From assembly GCA_011009095.1 (NCBI GenBank), contig VTPC01089972.1, positions 243,848 to 307,847 of the forward strand: 64,000 nt of DNA, read 5' to 3'. The DNA is from Ignelater luminosus (taxonomy: Eukaryota; Arthropoda; Insecta; Coleoptera; Elateridae). The notes beneath the pieces were generated by a model. It did not search any database. It was given only the letters and a program-made list of their open reading frames with translations, and had not been told where the DNA came from. The position numbers and the translations under genes were made by a program. Below are positions 22,690-34,829 of this stretch, piece by piece (within the stretch, counting starts at the first letter, position 1; every line of letters begins with the position of its first letter).

Positions 22690-25130
22690 GTTATTCTTTC
22701 CAATCTTGACTTTTTGCTGATCTTTTGAGGGCATTCATCTTAGTTGCTAGTAGTTTTCTTTCCATATTCTTGCTGATCTGCCATACTTCAGATCCATAGG
22801 TAAGTGTGCTTCTGATGATGGTGTCATAGATTCACATCTTGGTTTTTATCGTGGTATTTTTTTTACCATAGAATAGAATTTTGGGCGTCAATTATTTTCT
22901 TAGTGTTGTTGATGCGCGAATTGATTATGTTTTCACTTCTGCCAGTGTTTGTGAGCTGTGTACCCAGGTATGTGAATTCAGTGCAGCTCTTTATCACCTC
23001 TGTGTTTCCATTTCCTAGTATTTCTCTTTACGATTATTCCCTATACACATATACTCGGTTTTACTAAAGTTCATGTTCAGTCCCCATTTTTTGTATTCTT
23101 CGTTAAGTTTTCTAATCATATTTTCCACGTCCTGGAAATTTTGAGCCAGAACCACTTGATCGTCTGCATAATGTAGTGTGTACAGGGTTCGGTTTCCCAT
23201 TGGTATTCCCATACCTGCACACTTTTTTCCATGGTTCAAGCGTAGCATCTAAGTATATATTAAATAAAATAGGAGAGAGGCTGCATCCTTGGCGTAGTCT
23301 TCTACTAATAGGGAAGCTTGGTGTTAAATTGGTACCAAGCGTTTCTGTATACTGATTTAATGTCTAATTAGAGTCGTATTTAAAGAAGAATTCTCTAAGA
23401 CTTCGAATAATTCTTTTATTGCTTGTTTTAAGCAGAATACATTATCAATTGTTGATTGTCTCGCTCTGAAGCCGGCTTGTTCTTTTGTTTGGTATATAAA
23501 ATAGTTATTTTATACCAATCTTGTAAGAATTGTTCTATCTTTTTGTGTATGGGGGTTATCCATCCCCCAATACATTTATTCAGGATATTAATACTCTTGT
23601 CAAATAGGTTCTTAATGATTTTGTTGAGTTTATTCGTGGCGTTCCTTATCAATTCATTAGGTATTGTCCGAGCTCCTGCTGTTCTGTTGTTCTTAAGTTC
23701 TGATATTGTGGTTTCTAGCATGTTCTCATCAATAATCACTCTCTCTCTTTCTACATCAGTTAGTGTATCATCTGGTATCATCTGGTATCATTTTAAATTC
23801 TTCGCGGTCTTGGTTAAGAGTTCTAGCAAAATAAATTATTTCTTCCATTCTTTTGTTGGAATTATTTCAATTTGTGTTTTTTGATGCCCGATTTTCCTAA
23901 CGGAGTTTATAAATTTCCATGATTCTGTGGATCTCCTTCCGTCGATATATTCTCTAATTCTTTGCATCTTTTTTTCCATTGTTTGTTCTTTTCTTCTAAA
24001 GCCTTTCTTTTAAATTTAGCCTTTTCTTGTTTGTATTTGATTTTGTCTTTAAGATGCTTTGTTTCCATCTGTTTTCTTTCTTTAATCTTTTCTAGTTCTT
24101 CCGACCACCAGAAATTTGTGTTCTTTTTCTTGTGTTTCTCCTCTCCCAATGCTTCATAGGCAGCGTTATGTATTGCTTCCTTTATGTATTCATAGATTTT
24201 TGAGGTATCATATGTTATAATATTTTTGTTCAGTTTTTGTTGGTACAGCCTTTATAGGAGATGTATCGGTTGTTTCCTTTCCTTTTGTCTTCTTTTTATA
24301 TGGTAGGGTAATTTTTGTTTTGACTAAATAATGATCGTTTCCACGTTCTGGTCCGCGTTTGACTTTCACGTCGAGTAGTTTCATGTTTGTCTTCTGCTTT
24401 ATTATTAGATAGTTAATGATGGATTTCAGCTTTCTTGTTTCCTGTCGCTAGGTGTATTTGTAGATGTCTTTGTGTTGAAAATATCCATTCATTATTCGGA
24501 GTTTTTGGTGTTCACATTAATCGTCTTGCATTATCGTTTTCTCTACATTCCCACTATTTTCCAACCACTGGATCATTGCATTTGCTGCCTATTCTAGAGT
24601 TTAAGTCACCAATTAAGATTATTTCTCTGGTTCTTTCTATTTCTCTCATTGTTTGTGTTAGCATATCTGAGTATTTTGAGTTGATGTCTCCATCGTCATC
24701 TGTTGCTGTGATGGTAAGATGATATCCAAGATAATTAATATTGACAGTCAAGAGGCTTTCGTTGATAGTTGTCCAGTCTGTTATGTATTTTCTGAATCTT
24801 TTATGGATTAGTATGGATACACCTCTTTTTGTTCGTTGTTTCTTCGGGACACCGTTAAATATGGGTATATAATCTTCTTTTTGGTTTCACTTAAGGCCGC
24901 TATGTCCATGTTAATTTTGGAAAGTTCTCTGATAACTTCCTCCATTCTACCTCTAGTTTCTTGAATGTTTCAAATGCCAATTATCATTGTTCGTTTTTCT
25001 CGCCAGTGACGTCTCCTATCTGGTCCGCCCACATTCCGAGACTTGGCGTCTCTGTTTTTTACGGGTGATAGCTCGCAAGCCCAGTGGGACCGTCGCTGAT
25101 GTTCAGTAGCTACTCAATTCACCACTAAAA
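22690..25130 (-). mobile_element. Near-complete but mutated LINE: endonuclease, linker, RT and C-terminal region
   Basis: This is the longest retrotransposon in the window, read on the minus strand. At 25020-24890 the endonuclease starts (TMIIGI, then RGRMEEVIRELSKINMDIAA, then LSETKKK). At 24751-24554 it continues, with IILIGDLNSRIG at about 24617-24582 as the catalytic GDLN block. The linker at 24149-23907 includes NFWWSEELEK. The RT start at 23781-23428 contains ISELKNNRTAGARTIPNELI. The palm motif YADD lies at 23170-23159 within TLHYADDQVVLAQ. The C-terminal region follows (FTYLGTQLTNTGRSENIINS near 22975-22915, then the LxYGSEVW-like block). Stops and frameshifts split the ORF. The layout suits an RTE/Proto2-like LINE of about 3 kb. 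Plus-strand open frames over the same span are shadows. Confidence 0.9.
23763..23790 (+). repeat. Short tandem duplication inside the LINE
   Basis: tatcatctgg is repeated directly (tatcatctggtatcatctgg), a slippage-type change that helps break the LINE reading frame. Confidence 0.6.
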
Positions 25131-25134
25131 CGTT

Positions 25135-27360
25135 CCAGCTTTTCAGTCTAGATTTTGCCCTGCCCTCAGCATCTTTTTCATATGATTGCTAACTCAGCTA
25201 ACTGAAATCATGTCAAGTTGAACCACATTTCAAAGAGGGTGGGGTGTACTCAAATGAGTTTATTCCATAATCAATTGGCACGTTCAGCTTTATTTTAAGA
25301 ACGTTGTAGGTTCTTTGACCTGACCTTACGTTTTTGCAGAACTCTAGCTAGGATATATAAGTTCAAGCAAATTCAATGGGTTTTTTGTTTTATTTTTCAT
25401 TATAGGTTGCAATTAATTACCTAGCAAAAAGCGATAAGAGGCAAAAAACCACAGATGAAGTAATGTCTTATAGATTCTCAAATAATAAAATGAATCTCTT
25501 TAGACTTATGTATTTGTTGATGCAAGATAGCAAGGTTGTTGTGATTAAGAAGAGTGTGATCATAAAAAAACTCGCTATTGAGTTCTACAACTTCTTGGTG
25601 AGTCTGATTCCATTCAACTTCATTAACTCCGCTAGTTGGTTTCTTATGGTAGACGACTTTTTGTTGTTTGACGATGAATGCGACACGAGTCAAAAGAGAG
25701 GGCGGGTTGGCTAAATTCTGCTCGACTGTGCTTCCAAGATTTTTTTAAAAAATTGGAAAAGGTTTAGTGAAAAATTCCGAATTAAAACACCGATTCTTAC
25801 CATGGAGATAATAAAGAAACTTATAGATCTTGATAATAAAGTAAGAGAATCTAAGATTGCTGTTTTGTGTATCTTCTTAGCACGTTTTGGTTTTCTTCTG
25901 AATTATTAATCTTTGTTTGGTTTAGCCATTAATTAAATTAAAGCAATCTTTTGCGAAAATTAGAACGTTCAACAAAAGCCAATTTCTTATGAAATCTGCA
26001 TGTTGACTTCCTACAAGGAAAAGAGTTGAGGATATCTAGAATAAAAGACCTTAATACTTGGAAAGTACTACTAAAGCATCTCTAGCTATCCTCAATGGTA
26101 GTAAACGTATTGCATGAAAATATCGAGGACTATCTTTTTCGGTAACATTAGTCTTTTGATATTGTGAGGTTTGTAATCAGTCAGTTTTCATTTCAAGATC
26201 CTTATTTTCTAGGTTTCTTTGAAAGGGATCTTTTACAAACTTTTTCAGGTGAATCATTACAAGATTCCTGATAATAGTTTCATATAATAAGTCCCTTCAT
26301 TATCCTGTATTGCTTCTTTGTGTTATAAACAAGTGTCTACACTACTAGATGTTCTGTCTGTTAAATAATTAGAGCCTATAATGGTATCTGAACACGATTT
26401 GTGCAGCTTTTTATTTCTTGATATGCCTCAGTTTCCTGTATTTGCATATTGTTTTAGCTACACCACATACATACACTCCATAATGTATTCTAGAGCAAAT
26501 TGTTGGTTGGGAGCCCGATACGAACGCTTTCAGCTTGAATTACAAATTATTTTAAAGCCTCTATGTAGTATATATGTGCTACTATTTGATTGATTTTGCG
26601 TAGCGGTTTGTATGTTTACGGTGCTTACAGCAATAATTTCCCCCACTAAAAATTCCAGCTTTAATTTAATTGCAATCACGGTGTAAACACATTCCCAACA
26701 GATTCTAACAAACTTCAAATCGTCCAGCAATAAAAAGAGAAATGCGACAATCTTGACCTTGATCTAATTAAATTAATTAAATGTTTGAGTAATTAAATAC
26801 CGTAAAAAGATTATAAGCTTGTAGTTCTCTTGGAATTTACTTTTTATGCTTCAAGCTTTTTTTCAAGTAACAATGAATCCTATAACCATAAAATTGTGGA
26901 GATGGCCGTTACTTTGGGAACCCCGAATTTTTAAGTGATACTTGTGTCTCCATTTAGCAAACAACCTTTCTCACTTCGTCCTTAAATTTAATTAAGTTTA
27001 ACCTACAATGGACCAGGTTTTCTTTTAAAAGATAAAAGAAGAGGGGTTGCAAATATTTCAAGAGAGATGTTTTAGAAATTTTATTCGAAAATCGTCCTGT
27101 TTTCTTTATATTACCTGAATATAATCAGAGAATCAAACGGATGTTAATTTTATTAAAAGTTTAAAGGAGAATAAGGCGATGTTCGATGATATTATTTAGG
27201 AAGCATGATTTTCGATATGCAGTTAGGTCGAAAATCTATGCATATTTCATTTTAAAGGCGACATATCCCCCGAATCCAAGTAAATAAAATTGGAGCAATG
27301 TTGGACTATACGTGTGCACCAATGGAATTGGGTCGAATAAAACTGAAAAACGAGAATTTT
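25135..27360. other. Sequence with no recognised feature
   Basis: AT-rich DNA with overlapping chance frames on both strands at 25463-25714 and 26381-26730. No domain, repeat array or RNA gene was recognised. Confidence 0.45.
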
Positions 27361-27439
27361 TATGGCTAAGTATGAAAGGTGCCTATTCAAATGGGCGCTT
27401 ATATTTGACTGCAGGCATTTATTGATCCTACAGGTGCTA

Positions 27440-27650
27440 TTATTTGTGAATCCTTTCCGAGTTCTCAGAGCCCGTATAAATATTAAAAGATCGGCACGCC
27501 GGCAAAGTAGGGCAACTCGAGGTAGGCCGGTGACCTGGTCAATACATATATATATATGTCACTCAACTGCACAGGTAAGGAGGAAGTTACCAGGGCATGG
27601 GCATGTCTTGGAATGTTAGTCAATAACTTCTCCGGGTCAAGTCATAACTA
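27440..27650. other. GC-richer patch with TATA-like and splice-like signals, unassigned
   Basis: The patch contains cccgtataaatatt (TATAAA at about 27475), then CpG-containing sequence (cggcacgccggc), a short (AT)n run at about 27547-27558 and gcacag|gtaaggagg, a good donor, at about 27570. The 85-codon plus-strand frame covering it has no known domain. It might be a small exon or promoter, but nothing proves it. Confidence 0.25.
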
Positions 27651-29395
27651 GGATACGTTAATCCTCGCGGAATGTGAACCCTACGTCATGTTATGTGTGG
27701 CACCTGCCTTTCAGATGAACTACAAATCAAAGGAAAACAGCACAAGCACACATACAATTTTCTTATCCGGTTCATAGGAAATCGATATCTGAATTATTTA
27801 CAATTACAGTATGCATTACTGAAGGGGTTTTGCTCTACAAGCCGGATCGTTGGAATATTAAAGAGGATTTTTTTAGGGACGTTAAGTACGGCCCGTTTTC
27901 ATGGAGGAAGCTTTTTTCGGGTAGTCGTTGCGGCTATTAAAATATTATAAATTATTTTTTAAAGCACCTCATATATTTTCAAAATGTTACATACATATTA
28001 TAGACGGGTTCAAATTAAAAATATATTTCATTTAATGGAATTCTAACCTTTTATCTTTTTATGGGCAACTTTAATATCATATTTTATGCCCAGTGCCTGC
28101 GTAATAAAATGTGTTGTTCTTTCATACACCTTTTTAAAAATATCCTTCGGTTTTAATGATTTAATAAAGAGAAGAATAAATATTTTCAAATAGTCTCTCA
28201 GACTCCAGAAATTTTGCGTTGTAGTATCACCGATTGCCTACATTGAAGGCGCTAATCGAAATATAAGCACAACATGCCAAATTCTTAATTTAAAAAAAGG
28301 ACTGTAATTATTATTGTCATATAAAAAGAATAATTTAATTAAAAACAGAGGAAATTATCAGATCCTTGTGTGATTCATCCAGCTGTGAGATCTTAACGCA
28401 ATTCATATCACTTTAATTAAGATAATTTCTCTTTTTTTCCATTCTTTTTTTAACTATGCTTTTTATATTAGTTTTAAGAATAAATCTCTTCCAAGGATTT
28501 CTTTTTCCAAATCATATTAATCTAGAAAGATATTGGATTACATTTCAAGAATCAATAGTATTTTAAGATTGAAAAATTCAAAGTTTAATTTAATATAACG
28601 AACTGGAAGGTCGTTATTAGATATAAGAACGAGCTCTTCACTTATCAATCGCTTAAGATATTTTTTAGACGCGAAGAAATTGGGCAAATAATCTCCATTA
28701 TTCATTTTTTATTTCAAATCCCTAATGATATTTGTACTAAAGTATCCCTGACGTTTAACATTTTAAAAGATTTTAATTAAAAAGATCTCCTTCGAACATT
28801 TAGTTCTTCATTTTTAACTATTTGAATATCTTTTGTTATTTTAATCTTCTTGATATAAAAGCATAGTAGTAGGGAAACATTCTGAATTGGAAATATGAAT
28901 TTTTAGAAGGGATATTTATCATCAAGTCAATTTACTTGTTGAGTAATATGTAGGAAGGCTGAAAAATATCTGAATGACAGCATTTTGAATGTGCCTTCTA
29001 AATGTAGCCATTTTCAATCTTTCATCATGATCCAAGTGGGTTTTTTAAGATTAGAAATTGATTGTGAGTCTACACAGAAAAATACTGTGAAAAGGAAACT
29101 ATTAGGGACTTTCGTTTTCGTTGCAAAAAATTAAGAATTTAAGATTTATCGTTATTTTATTTAAAAAAGGATATTTTTTACATAGAAAAAGTCGTTGTAG
29201 GAGTTTCGCTATTATTTTATTTTATAGACTATTCCGCCTTGATCTTGAACTTTCTCTTATTCCCTAGAATTTTTCCCCACTTATGATGAAAACTTATTGT
29301 AATTGTAGTTTTTGGAGAAAGAAAACACGAAAACATACGTACATACAGACATTGTAGTGTCTGCTTTTGTACCTGTTTGTGTGACAGTAGTCTCA
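27651..29395. other. AT-rich sequence with no recognised feature
   Basis: Mostly poly-A/T-rich DNA without repeat structure. An 85-codon plus-strand frame at 27693-27950 has no motif I recognise. Confidence 0.45.
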
Positions 29396-29399
29396 TTAA

Positions 29400-29690
29400 T
29401 ATTCCAACTACTTCGCCTGCCACATGAGCTTATGTGTAAAGCTCGTTAGGTAAAAAGCTCTAGGTGTATGTAAATCAAAAGCTGCTACGCGACCTGGGAA
29501 AGTTATCCAGGGCAGTAATTTTTGCTTTGAAGCAGGACAAGTAGTAGTAGGCGGGTTGAAGGGTACTTTCCCTGTAGTAAGATAGTAGGGCATGACCGGG
29601 ACTGCGTTTGCACGCAGGCGTCCTGACCCGACGGGGTACTGACCTGGATACGGCTGCAGCCTGCCTGACACAGGTGCATTGATTTATCAC
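29400..29690 (-). other. GC-richer coding-like patch, unassigned
   Basis: Two overlapping minus-strand frames (87 codons at 29671-29408, 71 codons at 29690-29475) cover a patch that is distinctly GC-richer than its flanks. It contains ctgcgtttgcacgcag, a 6-bp stem hairpin, near 29602-29617. The product of the longer frame is rich in Pro, Leu, Thr and Arg and matches no family I know. Because two frames are open at once, coding is doubtful. A non-coding exon or old transposon end is equally possible. Confidence 0.25.
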
Positions 29691-29699
29691 TACTTGTTA

Positions 29700-31925
29700 C
29701 TACCGTATATATATATATTCCATTCTAAAATCATTTATAAAATTGCTCAAATTATAAGCTCGCATGTCTTAGAGATTATGGTTTTTTCCCCTAGATTCGA
29801 CCTAGGTAATTTGTTTCGTTTTATATGGAACAGTCTGAAAATTGATTGGGGAGTAGGTTAGTGACACCCAAAAAACCAGGGCAATCGCCTAGCGCTCTCA
29901 CATTATTTTCTGGAGATTCTCTCGCAAAATTTTTAAATTTCAATTGAATTCCCTACTTTCTCTTTCCTTTTTATTTTTCTATTTTCTACATATAATTGAA
30001 GTTATTTACATGATTTTTACTTTACATAAAATTGATTAAAAAAATAGAAAATTTAATGGAATCTATAATAAAAACGAAACTGGAGCAAACCTACCTGAAA
30101 AGTTCTCGCTAGGAGACACAATTGTTAAAAATGTCAATAACTTAACGTTCCATTTTTAATTATTCACCGTTAATAAGCTTGAGAAGTTGGGGGAAATTCC
30201 AGTTTACGGTTTCAGCAATATTTATACGGCTTGGGAAATTTTATTATTTATTGATTTACTCAGTTTTTAGTAAATATTGAATGTTCTTCATTATGGATGG
30301 GAAATTATTGTATATTTATTAACTTTTTAAGCAAAATCCATACCTGAGGTGATTGTTTTCAGAAGATAAAGATTGAATTAATTCTAATTTAATAACAAAT
30401 TGGTAGAAAGTAAACGGAAACCTTGGTATCGCAAGTTCAAGGGTGGAAAAGTATTGGAATATTTAAGTAAATGAGATAGGACACGGTACCATGATGGAAA
30501 ACAAAAATAAAATTGGTAAAACCAAAATAAAAAGTAAACAAAATATTAAAAACCAAAACGTTAGATTTATTCTTTATCATTTTATGCAGCACACAAAATT
30601 CCAATCTACATGATAAAAGTAAAAGTGTCAAATAAAGGTTACATTTGGTTCTTTTTTGTATTAAAGCAAAGAGCAATCAGTGTGATGAGTTTAAGCTCTC
30701 TCATCGTTGATATCTCTAGAAAAGCTCTACTAATGGACAGAGAACTGAAACTACTTTGATGTCGCTCGCAGAATTCAAGATTACTTTTGTAATAATGTAT
30801 ACGCTATAACACAAAGCATAGCAGATCCACATGTTGGAATTTAAATTTAATACCAATTAGAAAAAATTTTTATGTTCTAATAGTCTATTTGGTACGCCCT
30901 AATTTTCAGGTATTGATCACTTTGTAAGTTTTTGTTTTGTGTGCGCACAATTGGTAGCAGGTACGGGAACGATCGCAGTCAAAGTTTGGTTGTGTATAGT
31001 ATGTATATGTATACATTAGAGGCTGGTAAATTACATAATGCTTTTAACCACAGCTTGTAAAATATTTCTCAAATAAAACACAACACGATAGGAAGCGATC
31101 GTTTATGTTTTTTTCAGATATTAGGGACAACACAAACATCTGAAATTTTAAGATGGTCATGGGAAATAGGTTTTTTTCCATTTATTATTAATTATATCAA
31201 CAAAATGTAAGAAAGAACAATAAAATAGAGCGTCCAATCAATAATGAATAATAATTTATTAGCTCATTTCGTTTCAGGAAAAGCTAATGACGGTTTCGCA
31301 TGGACATCCATATACTACTCGTACCAATATTAGTTGTAATTGTTGTGTTATTATATATATCCAAAATATTTTACAAAAAAAAGAAAAAAGTATTATAATA
31401 ATGATAAACGAGTTATTATTATATAAATTATTTGTTAGTTCTGAGCTTTTATAGGTAAATTTGTTATTGATTTACGAAATGAAACTAGAAAAATAAAAAA
31501 CTTTATTCGACTAACATATTTCTTCTCAAAAATGTTTTATTTTCGACACTGATTACTTTAAATATTTGTTTTATTTTAATCCCGAAACAAAACAGTTTAA
31601 ACAAAACACACTTGACTGCAAAAAAAATGAAAAAGACATTTTGTTAGGCACGCAGAACAAGAATAGCATTTTCTGGGTCTTAAACCTCAGCCTCTCATAA
31701 AGTCATAACCCTCACATTCTTCTAGAAATGGAAAACGCGTTTTGTTGCCACCCCCACAGTGGGCGTGTTGGGTCTTCCTCTACTTCTGTAAGCGACAGGA
31801 GTCTTCTTAAGGTGCAATGGCCTGTGAGGACCCCACTTAAAGGCCAGTTATTGATAGGTTAAAACCGCTTATATGGCCTTTCGCCTGGTGATAGTCACTG
31901 CTTCTTAGTCAGCTCACCTTTTGAT
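29700..31925. other. AT-rich sequence with no recognised feature
   Basis: The stretch begins with a short (AT)n run at about 29706-29718. The remainder is AT-rich with scattered short frames and no identifiable element. Confidence 0.45.
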
Positions 31926-31929
31926 TTTC

Positions 31930-33020
31930 GTAAGCCCATGCGTTCAGGGCTGACGAGGTTAGTTGCACTGATATTTCCAGAAAGGGTTCTGATTTCGTGC
32001 AGATCTGGCGAGTTCATTCGCCTTTTCGTTATGCCTAGGAATCAAGACGAGATTAACCTCCTTTATTATGGCAAGCTCTTCTAAAGCTTTTGCACACTTC
32101 TGCACAAAACCGCTTTTAGTACCGCCTGACTGTCTGAGCAGATGTATATTTATCGTTTGCTCCATCATCCTCTCATCTTTTCTATATGCGTGTTTTCCAG
32201 ACCAAACGTTTGTCATCCATCCGTGATCTACCTGTATAGAAACATTAAACAGTCCGCTCTCCCACTGTTTCTTGGTTGAGATTGCGAGTAGGTACTTCCT
32301 ATGCAGCCTTAACGGTCGTAAGCCTGCGTTACCCTGTAAATAGACCAAAGCACTTCTTTTTCCACTAACTCGGCTATTTTGGCATGGTTGGTGTTAAATC
32401 CCTTTTCAAGCCATAATCCTGCATCTTTTGATTGCGCTCTACACTAAGCCATGCAGTACTGTACGTCTGAGAATTGCCTTATAGATTCAGTAAGCTACCT
32501 GAGAATGACTTCCCAAAGCCTACGTACCATCCGGAGCAGCTCCCAAAATGTTGCATGTGAGAAGGCGACCAGTGACTAGCACCAGCTTGTTGTTTGCGTG
32601 TGCCTTAGCATAAAAGCCATCCGCTGTTAAACGCTCCAAGAAACCATTCTCTATTAAACACCAAATATAAAATAAAAAGCAGCTTCCCTGCAAGAAACGT
32701 AGTTAGAGCAATTTTCTTATAATGTATAGACGTTTCCATTTTGTGCACTATGGCTTGGAGTGCGGTTTCTGTCAATCTTCTACAATGATAGGCGCGTTTA
32801 TTTTTATGTAGTATTTATTTCCCACTTTGGGAATAAAGACCACTTTTCTCTATGGCTGCCAGGCTGTTTTTTATACATATCTCTATTATTCAAGGTAATG
32901 AGATATCGAGGTCTCTCTGAGACAATCCTGGGAATATTTCATTTGGCCCAGGTGACTTGAAGAGGCCGAACTTGTTTACTTTTCATGAGATGGTGTCATT
33001 GGATATCACACTTTTGGCAA
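31930..33020 (-). mobile_element. Jockey/I-type LINE remnant with RT pieces and an RNase H domain
   Basis: At about 32965-32710 the minus strand reads GLFKSPGPNEIFPGLSQRDL, then IIEICIKNSLAAIEK and a damaged IPKxGK, followed by LTETALQAIVHKME. This is the start of a reverse transcriptase (FKSPGPDGIxPxLLQ...FIPKPGK...SLTSFLLKTxExxV). A large deletion or scrambling removes the YADD region. At 32348-31959 a 129-codon open frame ends with ALEELAIIKEVNLVLIPRHN and EKANELAR, the final part of an RNase H domain (normally VxLxWVPGHxGxxGNExADELA). RT followed by RNase H on one strand points to Jockey, LOA or I-type LINEs. This differs from the RTE-like copies elsewhere in the window. Confidence 0.78.
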
Positions 33021-33685
33021 ACTGTACGTTCGCCGTGGCCCGTCTTGTTTCGCAGCTTAAGAACTTCATCAGTCTGGTACATTCTACACGGTTTTTAACT
33101 GGGTACAGAACTTCTGCCAGTTGACTCTTTTGTTGCACCTTAATTTTATTTAGCAACTTTATAATTCTTCCACGAAGCTCGAGTCCTACTCTTGACGGCA
33201 CAATTTAGGGCTCGTCTTGATTCCATATACAGAACGGTTAATTGACAGTTCCACCATCAGATCCTGCACCGTCATGAATGAACAAGCCATTTCGTAAGAG
33301 GAGATGATCTAGACTATTAGAGTGTTAACTGTCTCGTCTAATTTCTTTCTGGAAAAACTCTTCCGTTCTGTTGCAATGTATTAAAATGTAAGCACAATTA
33401 TGTAGTTTGCTACCAGATAAAAACTACAATCAATAGATTCTAAAATCCAATTCAACCTGCCCGATGACAAAACCAGTACGTATTTAAAGGTACTCCTGCA
33501 CACCAAGACAATATTATTAAAGATTGATTAAAGGAATTCTACCTACCAAGCGAATGTTATTGTAGGTACTTTTGCAACAGCAGCCGTGTAAACATGCTAG
33601 ACTAATGACACATCCCAGTCTAGCTTTTCCTGCCGTTCTTCTTTAATGAATTCTTTTAATCTATGCAAAAAAAGGTTTATATGGC
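33021..33685. other. Sequence with no firm assignment
   Basis: A 72-codon minus-strand frame at 33201-32983 adjoins the Jockey-like remnant and may be its linker upstream of the RT. It contains no diagnostic motif. The rest is unremarkable. Confidence 0.3.
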
Positions 33686-33689
33686 AGAA

Positions 33690-33880
33690 TTTTTGTCTTT
33701 TAGAGCCACCACTAGAATTCCTTGTAACAAATAGTACACATGGTTTTTTGGGTTAAATATCGTGATACTCTTGCCTATCTTGGAGACTCTTCTTTTTTCA
33801 TCGCCGCTGGATCAAATCACGTTTGTTTTTGGGATCACAATAGAGCATTGTAGTTTTGTTCCCGGTCACTATTTGATCTG
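33690..33880 (-). mobile_element. Mariner-like fragment around the first catalytic block
   Basis: At 33872-33800 the minus strand reads IVTGNKTTMLYCDPKNKRDL. This fits the mariner block [IV]TGDExW[IV]xYYDPExKRxS, with the catalytic Asp changed to Asn. A stop follows shortly after, and no second or third Asp block is readable downstream. Only this short block supports the call. Confidence 0.45.
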
Positions 33881-34344
33881 AGCTGTTAGTTCGGTGTTTT
33901 TAGTTTTGGTTCCTGTTCTTAAACCAATGGTACAAGTTTCCGTACTCACCTTGCACTCATCTTGCTCATGTAAAGTTGATTTTACAAAATAAATAGACAA
34001 TGTGGTAAAAAAGCTTCTTTGAACTGGAATTTCGTTACACTTCTATACTCGATTTTAGGGTGAGGGAATACAACAGATCATGAGGTGTGATGCCGTAGCA
34101 AATATATCAGGTCAACTTACTATTACCTAGAATCTTCAAAAACCGAGTTATTTTGGTCCGTGCATGATCCTCGTGGAATATATGCGCTTAATACAATGGT
34201 AGTGCAGAATTTTCGTTCCAGTTAAGCAAATAGGCATTTCCAGGAATTTTAAATTTGTAAAACACTCCTGCATCAAACCATTAAGTTCTATAGATTTGTT
34301 AACCGTTCTTTCAGGATTATTTCATACTAGAACTATACCTTTTT

Positions 34345-34812
34345 AACCTCAAATTGGAAGTTATTAGTTTCAAATTTAAAACAATCAATTTCAGATTGGA
34401 CTAATTAACTTTAAGTTGAGACCAATAAATTTTAAATTGATATCATTCAATCTCGAATTCAAAAAAGCTGAACTCAGTGCCAAGTTGATTGGCCTTAATT
34501 TGAAGTTGATTGATCTCGATTTAGAATTGTTGCCAGAAGTTAGGTAAAAGCAATCTTAATTCATATTTAGGCCTGATTATCTACAGTGTTTAAAAGAGAA
34601 AATACTACACCATCTGTACATTTTAAGCGTCATATAGGTTCCAATCAATTTTAAGTTGAGATTAATCAACTACAAATTGAGATAAATCAACTTCAAATCG
34701 AGACTAATCAACTTTAAATTGAGTTCAGATTAGTCTCAATCTGAAGTGCGTTGGTCTCAACGTAGAGCTGATTAGTCTTAATTTGAAATATATTCGCCTC
34801 AGTTTAAGGTTA
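34345..34812. repeat. Array of degenerate ~21-bp near-palindromic units
   Basis: Units of the form [ac]taatcaacttnaaattgaga follow each other, clearest at 34640-34730. Four successive units there read ccaatcaattttaagttgag, attaatcaactacaaattgag, ataaatcaacttcaaatcgag and actaatcaactttaaattgag. Past 34735 the same phrase runs in inverted orientation (agattagtctcaatctgaag), and weaker units fill 34345-34560. Each unit is itself nearly palindromic (CAACTTnAAATTG). A unique stretch of about 80 bases at 34560-34640 divides the array. It is a minisatellite; no function is evident. Confidence 0.7.
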
Positions 34813-34829
34813 AAAAGTCCCGGAACTCT

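Noticed and set aside
23456-24722. Long plus-strand frames (142, 65 and 95 codons) over the LINE
   Set aside because: They are antisense to clear endonuclease and RT blocks; their Phe/Ser/Leu-rich products are shadows.
34345-34812. Possible CRISPR-like repeat-spacer pattern
   Set aside because: Units are contiguous and degenerate without unique spacers, and the sequence context is eukaryotic.
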